Position numbers and translations under genes: made by a program | The notes under the pieces: model-generated | Seen by the model: only the letters and a program-made list of their open reading frames with translations | What the model was told of the DNA's origin: nothing | The model's database searches: none | DNA from: Sutcliffiella sp. FSL R7-0096 | Lineage (GTDB): Bacteria; Bacillota; Bacilli; Bacillales; Bacillaceae_I | Assembly: GCF_038595065.1 (NCBI RefSeq) | Contig: NZ_CP152003.1 | Coordinates: 4,010,001 to 4,074,000, forward strand | Length of the DNA stretch: 64,000 nt | Direction: 5' to 3' | In this document: in pieces, positions 36,693 through 45,566 of the stretch | Layout: each line of letters opens with the position of its first letter | Numbering within the stretch: position 1 is the stretch's first letter

Positions 36693-36875
36693 GGCTCTTT
36701 TCGTAAACTTTGTTGCTTTTACGTACTTATAAAATAACCGTTATATCCGCTATTGTCGTGCTCTTTTCCCTGCAGTACTAATTTTATTACTGCATTTTTT
36801 AAAGCTTCTAATCATTAAAAAGTCCAATTGCCGACTTTTTTCTAGAGAATAGCAACAATCTTTGAGAAAAGAGCC
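36693..36875. repeat. MITE-like element, copy 2 (inverted)
   Basis: 183 bp with ends GGCTCTTTTC and GAAAAGAGCC, in the opposite orientation to copy 1. It carries the internal AAGTCCAATTGCCGACTTTTT. It ends directly before the yugI terminator. Confidence 0.8.
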
Positions 36876-36907
36876 AAAAAAAAGACACCCTGCACAGGAT
36901 GTCTTTA
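36876..36907 (-). terminator. Terminator of yugI
   Basis: AAAGACACCCTG and CAGGATGTCTTT form the stem. On the minus strand a T run follows. Confidence 0.8.
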
Positions 36908-36917
36908 GTTAAGAAGA

Positions 36918-37325
36918 TTACTTCTTAATTAGGTCGTTACGGTTGGATTGCTCAATCCACTCTTCTAATTTGTCTTTTAATGTGTTGAATCCGCCTGGTG
37001 CTGCTTCTGTGTGGTTTTTCACTACAGTTGCTTGACGCTTTTTAGGCTTTCTTGGTGCTGCTGCTGGAGCTTCAGCAGGAGCTTCTTGAGTCGCTTTGAT
37101 GGACAAGCTGATTTTGTTGGACTTTTCGTCCACAGATAGAACCTTTACTTGAACTTCATCGCCCATTTTTAAATGTTCGTTAACATCTTTCACATAACCG
37201 TGAGTAATTTCGGAAATATGAACCAAACCTTGCGTTTCTTCGTCAAGCGCAACGAACGCTCCATAAGGTTGGATACCTGTAACTTTACCTGTTAAAACAC
37301 TACCAATTTCGAATTTATCAGACAT
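36918..37325 (-). CDS. yugI: S1-domain RNA-binding protein YugI
   Basis: A 135-residue protein. One S1 domain occupies residues 5-75 (GSVLTGKVTGIQPYGAFVALDE, then GLVHISEI, VKVLSVDEKSNKISLSIKA). A basic, Ala/Pro-rich linker (about 80-105) and a C-terminal helix follow. B. subtilis YugI is a general stress protein that binds the ribosome. The start at 37325 follows AGGAGTGTTTTC; the longer frame upstream has no family counterpart. Confidence 0.9.
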   Translation of the reverse strand: MSDKFEIGSVLTGKVTGIQPYGAFVALDEETQGLVHISEITHGYVKDVNEHLKMGDEVQVKVLSVDEKSNKISLSIKATQEAPAEAPAAAPRKPKKRQATVVKNHTEAAPGGFNTLKDKLEEWIEQSNRNDLIKK

Positions 37326-37589
37326 GAAAACACTCCTAAATAGTTTAATTTTTATACACATTGAACGCAATAAAAGATTATACCACATATCCGCTATTTA
37401 ATCAAAAATACTTTTTTCTATAAACATGTCACATCTATTATTTGTGCTTTTTACCGTTTATATCCCATTTAGGAAAAAATAAACCTTCTTTTTAGAAGTG
37501 ACAGAAAAAGTAAAAATATGTTCAAACTTTATTGTATTTAATCATGGTATGATAATAGTAAGAAAATGCTTACATTGGAGGTTATTAGG

Positions 37590-37955
37590 ATGAGAAAAAT
37601 CGGGGAAAACATCCGCTTTTACAGGGAGCGTGCACAACTTACCGCCGCTGAGCTTGCGTTAAAGATCCGAGTTGGTACAGGTACGATTGAAAAATATGAG
37701 GCAGGGCTTCAAAATCCTGACATGCAGACGATCCTCAAAATCTCAACTGTTTTGGACGTTCCAGCTTCTGAGCTATTGGAATCCGTCACTTCCACAAGTA
37801 ATTCAACAGGGGTAGATCCGGAGCTTGAACAATTGATTGAAGAAGTAGGGGTAAAAAGAGCAAAATTAATCCTGCGCAAAGCCAAAGAATATACCGACGA
37901 AGACTTTCTCAATGTAATGCAAGTGTTGTACGAAAAAAAATATAGCGCTCAATAA
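37590..37955 (+). CDS. XRE-family transcriptional regulator
   Basis: A 121-residue protein. The helix-turn-helix covers residues 1-60 (MRKIGENIRFYRERAQLTAAELALKI, then GTGTIEKYEAGLQNPDMQTILKI). The C-terminal part is helical with LEQLIEEVGVKRAKLILRKAKEYTDEDFLNVM. The ATG at 37590 follows TTGGAGGTTATTAGG. It is divergent from yugI; target genes unknown. Confidence 0.85.
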   Translation: MRKIGENIRFYRERAQLTAAELALKIRVGTGTIEKYEAGLQNPDMQTILKISTVLDVPASELLESVTSTSNSTGVDPELEQLIEEVGVKRAKLILRKAKEYTDEDFLNVMQVLYEKKYSAQ

Positions 37956-38040
37956 AAAGAATTTCCTAAATTAGGTTTTAAAAATAAAAATCATGGGAAT
38001 ACATATACCATCAAGGCTTTCTAGTATTCCCCCTTTTGTT

Positions 38041-38077
38041 AGGACCAAATCCACCATGGATTTGGTCCTCTTTTTTA
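38041..38077 (+). terminator. Terminator of the XRE regulator
   Basis: AGGACCAAATCCA pairs with TGGATTTGGTCCT around CCA, followed by CTTTTTTA. Confidence 0.88.
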
Positions 38078-38082
38078 TCTAG

Positions 38083-38277
38083 GCTTTGTTAAAGCAAGTT
38101 GTGGAATATGACCTGTTTCTAGCTGGTGATTGGAGCAAAAGGCATAGACTCCAGCGGGAGAGTACCGACAATCTTAAAACCCCGCAGTCAATAGAGGAGG
38201 CTCAAGGTCGCCCCGCGGAAAGCGAAGCCCTATTGCGAAAATCAACAGCGACGTTTAACAGAGCCTTTATCTAAGCT
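38083..38277. repeat. R1 repeat, copy e, with terminal inverted ends
   Basis: The ends are complementary: GGCTTTGTTAAA at the left and TTTAACAGAGCC at the right. The bases outside are similar on both sides (TTATCTA), as expected of a target duplication. Inside are CTGGTGATTGGAGCAAAAGG, GACTCCAGCGGGAG, CCCCGCAGT, GGAGGCTCAAGG and CCCCGCGGAAAGCG. It is the copy that best shows the element borders. Confidence 0.75.
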
Positions 38278-38286
38278 TTACTATCA

Positions 38287-39447
38287 TCATCTGAACTGCT
38301 TTACAAACCGCTCCATCCTTTTAATAGCTTCTTGCAACTGCTCAAGCGAGGATGCGTAAGAACATCTAACATATCCCTCACCCGACTCACCAAATACATC
38401 CCCTGGGACCACTGCCACTTTCTCCTCCAATAAGAGCCTCTCCGCAAATTCCTGGGAGCTAAGACCCGTGGGTTTTATAGACGGAAAGGCATAAAAGGCT
38501 CCTCCTGGGTTATGACAAGGCAATCCTATTTCATTAAGCGAAGCAACAAAATAGTTTCGGCGTCTTCTATAGCTCTTTTTCATCGCTTCAATATCCTGTC
38601 GGCCGTTTTTCAGCGCTTCTATTGCACCATACTGTGCCATGGTGGAGGCACACATCATGGCATACTGATGAATTTTCAGCATCGCTTCTATAATATCTGT
38701 CGGCCCAGCCACAAACCCCAATCTCCAGCCTGTCATCGCAAAACCTTTTGAAAAGCCGGAAATCAGAATGGTTCTGTCTTTCATATTGGGCAAGGTTGGA
38801 AAGCTTGTAAACTTTTCATCAAAAGAAAGCTCTGCGTAAATTTCATCGGACAATACAAGCAGGTCATGCTTCTCTACCAATCGGCTTACTTGGATAAGTT
38901 CATCCCTAGTTAGCATAGTACCTGTCGGGTTATTTGGGAAACAAAGAAGAATCGCCTTTGTTCTTTCCGTAATGGCAGCTTCCAGGTCATCAAAATTGAT
39001 GCTGAACCCTCTTTCCGCGTCCGCCCCTACTCTGACTGCTCTTCCGCCTACCAGTTCAATCAAGGGGGCATAGGAAACGAAGCTCGGTTCAATTACAATC
39101 ACTTCATCTCCGGGGTCAACGATTGCCCGGATGGAAAGATCCAGCGCCTGACTGGCTCCGACTGTCACGATAATGTCATTTGCTGCGCTATATTCGACTT
39201 CAAACTCCTGAGCCAAATAGCGGCTGATTTCCTGCCGAAGTTCCATCAAACCAGCATTAGCCGTGTAGGAGGTATGACCGTTATGCAGGGATGCTATGCA
39301 TGCTTCCCTGACTCCCCAGGATGTAACAAAGTCGGGTTCCCCCACTCCAAGGGAAATGACTCCTTCCATATTTGCCGCCAAATCGAAAAAGCGGCGAATA
39401 CCGGAAGGCTGAAGTTTTTGTACATGATCTGCTACTCTGTTTCTCAT
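38287..39447 (-). CDS. alaT: Class I aminotransferase AlaT
   Basis: A 386-residue fold-type I PLP enzyme. The cofactor Lys lies in ISGFSKGFAMTGWRLG; other family motifs are FPNNPTG and LSDEIYAEL. In B. subtilis AlaT (YugH) makes alanine from pyruvate and glutamate and is co-transcribed with its regulator AlaR. The same arrangement is seen here with a four-base overlap. Confidence 0.9.
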   Translation of the reverse strand: MRNRVADHVQKLQPSGIRRFFDLAANMEGVISLGVGEPDFVTSWGVREACIASLHNGHTSYTANAGLMELRQEISRYLAQEFEVEYSAANDIIVTVGASQALDLSIRAIVDPGDEVIVIEPSFVSYAPLIELVGGRAVRVGADAERGFSINFDDLEAAITERTKAILLCFPNNPTGTMLTRDELIQVSRLVEKHDLLVLSDEIYAELSFDEKFTSFPTLPNMKDRTILISGFSKGFAMTGWRLGFVAGPTDIIEAMLKIHQYAMMCASTMAQYGAIEALKNGRQDIEAMKKSYRRRRNYFVASLNEIGLPCHNPGGAFYAFPSIKPTGLSSQEFAERLLLEEKVAVVPGDVFGESGEGYVRCSYASSLEQLQEAIKRMERFVKQFR

Positions 39448-39944
39448 GGGGACACCACTATGCGGCGGTCATCTTCTCCCTGATCAAAAATGGTCCCGTC
39501 ATGTTTGTATTTTTTCATGATGAAGTGGGTGGTCGTGGAAATCACAGAATCCAGGGTTGACAGCTTTTCTGAAACAAAGTTGGCTACTTGTGAGAGCGAT
39601 TTGCCTTCCACTACCACAGATAAATCATAAGCCCCAGACATGAGATACACAGATTTCACCTCTGGAAATCTATAGATGTTCTTTGCAATTTCATCAAAGC
39701 CAACTTCGCGCTTTGGGGTCACTTTCACATCAATCATGGCCGTCACACCCTCGAAATTGTCGACCTTGCGCCAGTCAATGACGGCACCGTATTCCACAAT
39801 GATTCGTTGCTCCTCAAGCTGCTGTAGAATCTTCTCCGTTTCTGATTCGGACAGTTCTACCATTTTTGATAGGACATCTATCTCCATTCTTCCGTTTTCT
39901 TCAATGATTTGTAGCAAGTCCAATTCTTTTTCTGTTAATTGCAT
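39444..39944 (-). CDS. alaR: Lrp/AsnC-family regulator AlaR
   Basis: A 166-residue regulator. The N-terminal winged helix (LLQIIEENGRMEIDVLSKMVELSESETEKIL) is followed by the C-terminal RAM/AsnC ligand-binding domain (TAMIDVKVTPKREVGFDEIAKNI). It precedes alaT with an ATGA overlap, as in the B. subtilis alaR-alaT operon, where it activates alaT in response to alanine demand. Confidence 0.9.
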   Translation of the reverse strand: MQLTEKELDLLQIIEENGRMEIDVLSKMVELSESETEKILQQLEEQRIIVEYGAVIDWRKVDNFEGVTAMIDVKVTPKREVGFDEIAKNIYRFPEVKSVYLMSGAYDLSVVVEGKSLSQVANFVSEKLSTLDSVISTTTHFIMKKYKHDGTIFDQGEDDRRIVVSP

Positions 39945-40117
39945 ACGCTTCCTGACAACTCCTTCATTTTAAACATTGACTCATTATAGCAAAAATTTAA
40001 CCAAATAGTATTACGATTATTTTACAAGAACACATTCTAAAAAATACACAGGTTTGAAATGGCAAGGAGAGGATAAAATACCTATAACAAATAAAAATAA
40101 GGAGGATAAGATCAAGG

Positions 40118-40957
40118 ATGAAAACAAATCAATTCACTGCCAACATAGCTGGAATCAATGTATTTTATGAATTTCATCATGACTCTCATTCTCCGTTTGC
40201 CAATAAACCCACCCTAGTACTCATTCATGGATTTCTTTCATCTTCTTTCAGCTTTCGCAGGTTAATTCCATTACTTACGAAGGAATATACGGTATTGGCC
40301 ATAGATCTCCCGCCATTCGGGAAAAGCGAAAAATCAAAGAAGTTTGTTTACTCTTATGAGAATATGGCCAAAGTGGTCATCGCTCTTTTAGAAAAGCTTG
40401 GAGTCAATCGTACAGTACTTGTTGGTCATTCCATGGGCGGCCAGATTTCCTTGAATATCAGCCATCAAAAACCAGAGCTTGTAGAAAAGGTCGTATTGCT
40501 TTGCAGTTCCGGGTACTTGAATAGAATGCACCGTTCCATCATCTACTCATCGAGAATTCCCTACTTCTACTTATGGTTAAAATATCGGCTGGTAAGACAG
40601 GGACCCATAAAAAACTTGTTAAATGTCGTATATGACCATTCCTTAATAGATGATGAGATGATTGCAGGCTATACAGAGCCATTTTATGATGATCAAATTT
40701 TTGTCGCGTTAACGAGAATGATCCGTGATCGGGAAGGCGACTTGGCAGCAGAGATATTAAGGCAGATTGAAACACCGAGTCTTTTGATATGGGGAGAAGA
40801 GGACAAAGTGGTACCGGTTGAAATCGGGCGGCGCCTTCATAAAGACTTACCAAACTCAAGTTTAATTACTTATAAAAAGACCGGACACCTTTTACCTGAG
40901 GAAAAGCCACAACACGTTCATGACAACATTCTCGACTTTTTGCAGACATCCCCATAA
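40118..40957 (+). CDS. yugF: Alpha/beta hydrolase YugF
   Basis: A 279-residue cytoplasmic hydrolase. The nucleophile elbow GHSMGGQ, the oxyanion segment LIHGFLSSSFSFR, Asp in IWGEEDKVVP and His in TGHLLPEE are visible. The substrate is unknown. Position between alaR and yugE agrees with B. subtilis yugF. RBS AAGGAGGATAAGATCAAGG. Confidence 0.88.
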   Translation: MKTNQFTANIAGINVFYEFHHDSHSPFANKPTLVLIHGFLSSSFSFRRLIPLLTKEYTVLAIDLPPFGKSEKSKKFVYSYENMAKVVIALLEKLGVNRTVLVGHSMGGQISLNISHQKPELVEKVVLLCSSGYLNRMHRSIIYSSRIPYFYLWLKYRLVRQGPIKNLLNVVYDHSLIDDEMIAGYTEPFYDDQIFVALTRMIRDREGDLAAEILRQIETPSLLIWGEEDKVVPVEIGRRLHKDLPNSSLITYKKTGHLLPEEKPQHVHDNILDFLQTSP

Positions 40958-40970
40958 AACGGATAGGAAA

Positions 40971-41006
40971 AAAAAGAGAAAAGCTCGCGACAGCTTTTCT
41001 CTTTTC
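40971..41006 (+). terminator. Terminator of yugF
   Basis: AAAAGAGAAAAGCT pairs with AGCTTTTCTCTTTT around CGCGAC. Confidence 0.85.
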
Positions 41007-41055
41007 GTGTTAAAGCTTTCTTTCATGGCATTTTTGCCTAAGAAGCTCGTTATAA

Positions 41056-41240
41056 GGCTCTTTTCTTTTCAGAGTGTTGGTATTCAAAGTAAAAAGTCGG
41101 CAATTGGACTTTTTACTGCTTACATACTATAAAATATACATGTAGTATTTTTAGTACAGCAGGGAAAAGAACACGACAGTAATCAATATAACAGTCGATT
41201 TATAAATACGAAAAAGCAACAAAGTCTTTCGAAAAAAGTC
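41056..41240. repeat. MITE-like element, copy 3
   Basis: 185 bp with left end GGCTCTTTTC and a degenerate right end GAAAAAAGTC. The internal AAAAAGTCGGCAATTGGACT is conserved with copies 1 and 2. Its right end lies two bases from the stop codon of yugE. Confidence 0.75.
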
Positions 41241-41242
41241 TA

Positions 41243-41506
41243 TTATAAAGTACAAGAATCCTCTGAATTTTTTATAACCATAAGCTCAACAGCCTTCTCT
41301 TTACATTTGGAAAGAGGAATGAATTCCTCAAAGGAAAACTCATAGATATCCTGAATCTTTTTCGCCAACTTATTAATATCTTCGAGTTCATGTACCGCTT
41401 GCACCACATCGACACATTCCGTATCATAAGCGTCAACACCATACCCTAGCGGGTCCCATTGCAATAGGTTTTCCATCAACCTGACATTTACACTTGCTTT
41501 TATCAT
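41243..41506 (-). CDS. yugE: DUF1871 protein YugE
   Basis: An 87-residue soluble helical protein containing LLQWDPLGYGVDAYDTECVDVVQAV. It matches the DUF1871/YugE family, of known fold but unknown role. RBS AAGGTGATTTTTCC before the ATG. It lies between yugF and patB as in B. subtilis. Confidence 0.85.
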   Translation of the reverse strand: MIKASVNVRLMENLLQWDPLGYGVDAYDTECVDVVQAVHELEDINKLAKKIQDIYEFSFEEFIPLSKCKEKAVELMVIKNSEDSCTL

Positions 41507-41611
41507 GGAAAAATCACCTTGCTTTCAAAAACTATTACTGCCTATTATACCTTGTTTCATTTAGATTGTTTAGTGTGGGAAAAGAATACTTTATGGAGGA
41601 GTAGACTACAT

Positions 41612-42781
41612 ATGAAAACGTATAATTTCGATGAACAAATAAACAGAAAAGATACATCAAGTGTAAAATGGGATGAAACGGTTCGCATTTTCGGTAGAGG
41701 GGATGTGTTACCAATGTGGGTGGCGGATATGGACTTTCAGGCGCCTATTGAAGTCACCCAGGCAATAATAGAAAAGGCCAAACACGGTATTTTTGGCTAT
41801 ACCACCATCTCCCCCTCTGTGGACGATGCAGTTAAAAGCTGGTTTCTAAACCGGCACGGATGGGACTTAAACAACGGATGGTTCACTTATATTTCAGGTG
41901 TGGTGCCGGCACTGAGCGCTACGATTCAAGCATTTTCAGATCCAGGCGATAAGATTATCCTCTTTTCTCCTGTCTATTATCCGTTTTACGATATGATCGT
42001 TCATAATGAACGAAAGGTTCTTACTAGCCCCATGCCATATAAGAATGGCCGCTACCATATGGATTTGGAGCACTTTGAGTCCCAGCTTGATGGTACGGTA
42101 AAAATGTTGCTTTTGTGCAACCCCCATAACCCTGGTGGAACGGTTTGGACACAGGAAGAGCTTAAACAACTTGGTGAAATTTGCGTAAAGCATGGCATAA
42201 TCGTAGTAGCCGATGAAATACATGCAGACCTCGTTTTAAAAGGGAATAGATATACCCCTTTTGCTTCCATATCAGAAGAAATCGCCTTGCAGACCATCAC
42301 CTGTATCGCACCTACTAAAACCTTTAACATCGCAGGTTTACAGGCATCCGTCATGGTAACTCCAAATCAAACCATGCGGGAAAAGTTGCAATTTTTTATA
42401 AAAAGACAAGGGCACTTCACCTTAAACATTTTCGGCATTTCAGCCATGGAAGCTGCTTATCGCCATGGAGGGCAATGGTTGGAAGAAGTGATGGAGTATA
42501 TTGAGGAAAACATGGATATCGCCGTTTCATTCATTCAAAAAGAAATTCCGGAAGTTTTCGCGGTTAAACCCGAGGGAACATATTTACTCTGGATCGATTG
42601 CAGGAAACTGGGGTTGGGGGATGAGGAATTGACACGACGCCTCCTTCATAAAGGAAAGCTTGCCCTCGACTCCGGAAAAAAGTTTGGGAAAGAAGCGGAT
42701 GGTTTCGTACGTATGAATGTAGCCTGTACGAGATCAACCTTGCAGGAAGGCCTAGAGCGTCTGAAAAAGGCCCTTCTATAA
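41612..42781 (+). CDS. patB: MalY/PatB-type cystathionine beta-lyase (PLP)
   Basis: A 389-residue fold-type I PLP enzyme. It opens MKTYNFDEQINRKDTSSVKWD, typical of PatB/MalY. VADMDFQAP, CNPHNPGG and the PLP Lys in APTKTFNIAG are present. It should split cystathionine or cysteine to pyruvate, ammonia and a thiol. The ATG at 41612 is chosen because TGGAGGAGTAGACTACAT precedes it; the frame is open further upstream but without family similarity. Confidence 0.9.
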   Translation: MKTYNFDEQINRKDTSSVKWDETVRIFGRGDVLPMWVADMDFQAPIEVTQAIIEKAKHGIFGYTTISPSVDDAVKSWFLNRHGWDLNNGWFTYISGVVPALSATIQAFSDPGDKIILFSPVYYPFYDMIVHNERKVLTSPMPYKNGRYHMDLEHFESQLDGTVKMLLLCNPHNPGGTVWTQEELKQLGEICVKHGIIVVADEIHADLVLKGNRYTPFASISEEIALQTITCIAPTKTFNIAGLQASVMVTPNQTMREKLQFFIKRQGHFTLNIFGISAMEAAYRHGGQWLEEVMEYIEENMDIAVSFIQKEIPEVFAVKPEGTYLLWIDCRKLGLGDEELTRRLLHKGKLALDSGKKFGKEADGFVRMNVACTRSTLQEGLERLKKALL

Positions 42782-42856
42782 AAATGAGAGGTAGCTAAGA
42801 TCTCGTAGCCACTTTCAGAAATCAACAGTGGTGTATAAGTGAACCATGAATTTACT

Positions 42857-42904
42857 AAAAAAAATAAGGGTTATGCACATCTCTGCCGCATAGCCCGTTT
42901 ATTA
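42857..42904 (-). terminator. Terminator of the phosphatase gene
   Basis: On the minus strand AATAAACGGGCTATGC and GCATAACCCTTATT pair, followed by TTTTTT. Confidence 0.75.
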
Positions 42905-43504
42905 ATTGTATAAGTGCTCCGTATTATTCAAAGATATAATTTGTAATCCATCATCATTTTTCCTTACTATATGCATACCTGTATCTCCAGTAGCGAACTT
43001 CACCTCGGTAGGTACAGGCAACTGCAATATGGCCCGTAACAGATTGGATATTGTGCCACCGTGCGATACAATAGCAATGCGGACAACTGCGGAACTTTCC
43101 GATAAGATCTTCGATAAAGCCATTTCCACCCGCATCCGGAACTCAATTTCTGATTCTCCATTTTGAATCCTTTCATGTGGCTTTCTCCCACCAGGTGGTA
43201 ATGGATACTTTGTCGCTGCGACTTCCCTTGGAAGCCCTGCTAATACACCATTATTGAATTCCATTAAATTTGGCTCCTTCATTAGCATACACCCAACTTC
43301 TTCCGCTAATATTGTTGCCGTTTCAGATGCCCTTTTTAACGGACTCGTCCAAATAATATCCGGAGGACAATGTTCATTCAACCGACATGCCAACCTTTTT
43401 GCCTGTTCCCTTCCCAGGTCTGTCAATGGATAGTCCGCTCTCCCCTCATGAACATGGAGGATATCCGCTTCCGACTGACCATGTCGTATTAATAGTATCT
43501 CCAA
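42902..43504 (-). CDS. Histidine phosphatase family protein
   Basis: A 200-residue phosphoglycerate mutase-like enzyme. The catalytic RHGQSE lies at residues 7-12, the second His is in IAIVSHGGT, and SPLKRASETA is the usual conserved stretch. It could be a phosphatase of sugar or metabolite phosphates; the substrate is not readable from sequence. Between patB and kapB, where B. subtilis has kinB, this gene and the next three are found instead. Confidence 0.88.
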   Translation of the reverse strand: MEILLIRHGQSEADILHVHEGRADYPLTDLGREQAKRLACRLNEHCPPDIIWTSPLKRASETATILAEEVGCMLMKEPNLMEFNNGVLAGLPREVAATKYPLPPGGRKPHERIQNGESEIEFRMRVEMALSKILSESSAVVRIAIVSHGGTISNLLRAILQLPVPTEVKFATGDTGMHIVRKNDDGLQIISLNNTEHLYN

Positions 43505-43616
43505 AGATGCAACCCCCTCATTTATCTATAAATTTAAAATTATCTCAAAAGTACAAACTATGTCAATATGATTACGAATATTTCTAAAATAATACAATGT
43601 TTTTTTACCATCCATA

Positions 43617-43652
43617 ATAAAGAGGCTATCCAACATCCGTTGGACAGCCCCT
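43617..43652 (-). terminator. Terminator of the SOD-like gene
   Basis: GGGGCTGTCCAAC and GTTGGATAGCCTCT pair around GGAT, followed on the minus strand by TTTATT. Confidence 0.65.
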
Positions 43653-43668
43653 ACTCCAAAAGCCTATT

Positions 43669-44250
43669 CTATTCCTTTTCTTCTTCATCCACAGGTTCTT
43701 CTACGACTTTCCCTTTTTCCGCAACTTCCTTCGTAATTGCTCCACATGCGATTCTCTCACCTGAGTCCCCCGCAGGTTGTGTCATCCCATCATCCAAGCT
43801 TTCTGTTATGATTATCGCTGTTCCGTCTTTACCGAACAGAGAGGTCTTGCCATCTTCCAACGTTGCCTGAGGGGCCATCAGTTCAGCTATTACGGTCCCA
43901 TCATCATCCACGATAATATTCGGGAGATCTCCAACATGCGCTCCTTCAGGGTGCATCAGCCCATGCTGCTTGTCATCTGGATTAAAGTGATTACCAGCTG
44001 TCTTAAAGTCCGGCGCATCACATACTCCTTTTTCATGTATATGAACCCCATGTTCCCCAGGTGGCAACCCTTCTAGATTCAACTTGATCATGACACCATC
44101 AGGCTCTTCGGAAACTTTGGCTACTCCAAGGCTATCACCAGTTGCATTGAAGATTTCCACATCAAGTCCGGTGATCTCCTTCTCTAAGCACCCTGCCAGC
44201 ATAAGGCAGGTAAAGATGCTCATTAAAGATATGGTTTTGGAAAATCTCAT
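43669..44250 (-). CDS. Cu/Zn superoxide dismutase-like lipoprotein
   Basis: A 193-residue protein. The signal peptide ends at a lipobox LAGC (Cys21), so it is anchored outside the membrane. The SOD fold has Cu ligands His70, His72 and His88 (GVHIHE, GNHFNP) and Zn ligands His88, His96, His105 and Asp108. The fourth Cu ligand, normally His in a [IV]xH motif before the DD, is Thr149 (IIITESLDD). B. subtilis SodC (YojM) also lacks Cu ligands. Enzyme activity is therefore doubtful. The charged C-terminal tail is EEPVDEEEKE. Start at 44250 after GGAGGAGTATGAGCAC. Confidence 0.88.
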   Translation of the reverse strand: MRFSKTISLMSIFTCLMLAGCLEKEITGLDVEIFNATGDSLGVAKVSEEPDGVMIKLNLEGLPPGEHGVHIHEKGVCDAPDFKTAGNHFNPDDKQHGLMHPEGAHVGDLPNIIVDDDGTVIAELMAPQATLEDGKTSLFGKDGTAIIITESLDDGMTQPAGDSGERIACGAITKEVAEKGKVVEEPVDEEEKE

Positions 44251-44385
44251 GTGCTCATACTCCTCCATATGTTCGTTTTTCTAAAGTTTTTCCGAAAGTG
44301 GGAGGGAATATGTTATTTAGAAGGATATTGTTGATTTCACAAACTCTTATGGAGGGAATCGACAGCGGTCGTCAACGATAGCCAA

Positions 44386-44424
44386 AACAAAAAGGCTCAC
44401 CAGCCAATATTGGCAAGCAAGCCT
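44386..44424 (-). terminator. Probable terminator of the small membrane-protein gene
   Basis: AAGGCTTGCTTGCC and GGCTGGTGAGCCTT pair imperfectly; on the minus strand TTTGTTTT follows. Confidence 0.5.
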
Positions 44425-44441
44425 TAACATAAACAAAAAGC

Positions 44442-44654
44442 TCAATCTTCAATTACCTTGTCTCTTCTCAGCTGTTCTTCAAGTGCCTTCGCCTTCTGGC
44501 TTTCTCTTTTGGAAATTTTCAATATATATCGAAAAACGAATATGGCTGCTATGAAGAAAATCGCGAACGTGATACCAGCGGGAATATATTCTGTTTTATC
44601 TTCAGGAAAATATAAAAACAGTTGTAGCATAAAGGATGTAAGCATCGTATCCAC
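44442..44654 (-). CDS. Small single-TM protein, unknown
   Basis: A 70-residue protein with one long hydrophobic segment (AGITFAIFFIAAIFVFRYIL, about 25-45) and a highly charged cytoplasmic helix (KISKRESQKAKALEEQLRRDK). The start is a GTG after GAAAGGTCGT; an ATG nine bases on is the alternative. No family recognised. Confidence 0.6.
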   Translation of the reverse strand: MDTMLTSFMLQLFLYFPEDKTEYIPAGITFAIFFIAAIFVFRYILKISKRESQKAKALEEQLRRDKVIED

Positions 44655-44730
44655 ACGACCTTTCGCATGTTATGAACCTGTCCATTATAACAAAAGTTCA
44701 TGGAACAGACCAATCCTAACGACCGATTCC

Positions 44731-45486
44731 TTATTTTACTACAGTTATTTTTTCAATAAGAACATCCTCCACAGGCTTGTCCGCTTCCCCTGTCTCAACT
44801 GTTGCGATGGCATCCACTACATCCATACCTTCCACTACTTGTCCGAACACAGTATGGCGGAAGTCCAGGAAAGGCGTCCCTCCATGTTCCTCATACAATT
44901 CAATTACTTCCTCAGGATAACCTGACTTGATCATGGATTCCATCATATCCTCTGCCACTTCATCTGCATGTACGATGAAGAACTGGCTGCCGTTCGTGTT
45001 TGCACCTGAATTTGCCATGGAAAGAGCACCTTTGAAATGAAGCATTTCACGACTAAACTCATCTTCAAAAGGTTGTCCCCAAATGCTCTCTCCACCTCTG
45101 CCTGTTCCTTCCGGATCACCGCCTTGTATCATGAAATCTTCGATGACTCGGTGGAAAATCAACCCATCATAATAACCGTTTTCTGCATGCGTGATGAAAT
45201 TTTCCACTGCTTTGGGAGCAGCATCAGGATATAGGTTTATAACAATTTTCCCTTCCGTAGTCTCCATTTCTACTGTACGAATCGTTTCACTTGTGTTTGT
45301 GAATTGTTGGAACTCGCCAACCTCTACTTCTTCACTAGCTTGTTCTTCATTGGTTTCATCTGGTTGTTGCTCATTGCTGGCATTATTTCCGCTTCCTGCA
45401 TTATCTTCATTTGTACTTGTTCCGCAACCTGCTACAATAAGAAGTAGCGCAATCATCATTATGATAATCTTTTTCACAAATTTCAC
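44731..45486 (-). CDS. Cyclophilin-type peptidyl-prolyl isomerase lipoprotein
   Basis: A 251-residue protein with lipobox IVAGC near residue 21. A low-complexity Asn/Glu/Gln linker (about 23-60) separates the anchor from the cyclophilin domain (about 70-250). The domain has the catalytic FHRVIEDFMIQGGD and NTNGSQFFI. It should fold proteins at the outer face of the membrane, unlike the cytoplasmic PpiB. It is divergent from kapB. Confidence 0.92.
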   Translation of the reverse strand: MKFVKKIIIMMIALLLIVAGCGTSTNEDNAGSGNNASNEQQPDETNEEQASEEVEVGEFQQFTNTSETIRTVEMETTEGKIVINLYPDAAPKAVENFITHAENGYYDGLIFHRVIEDFMIQGGDPEGTGRGGESIWGQPFEDEFSREMLHFKGALSMANSGANTNGSQFFIVHADEVAEDMMESMIKSGYPEEVIELYEEHGGTPFLDFRHTVFGQVVEGMDVVDAIATVETGEADKPVEDVLIEKITVVK

Positions 45487-45566
45487 ACTCCACTATTTTA
45501 TTTGCTTTAACAAGATATTACTAAATATAACAAAAAAAATCATCAATAAAAGAAGAAAGGGGTCTA

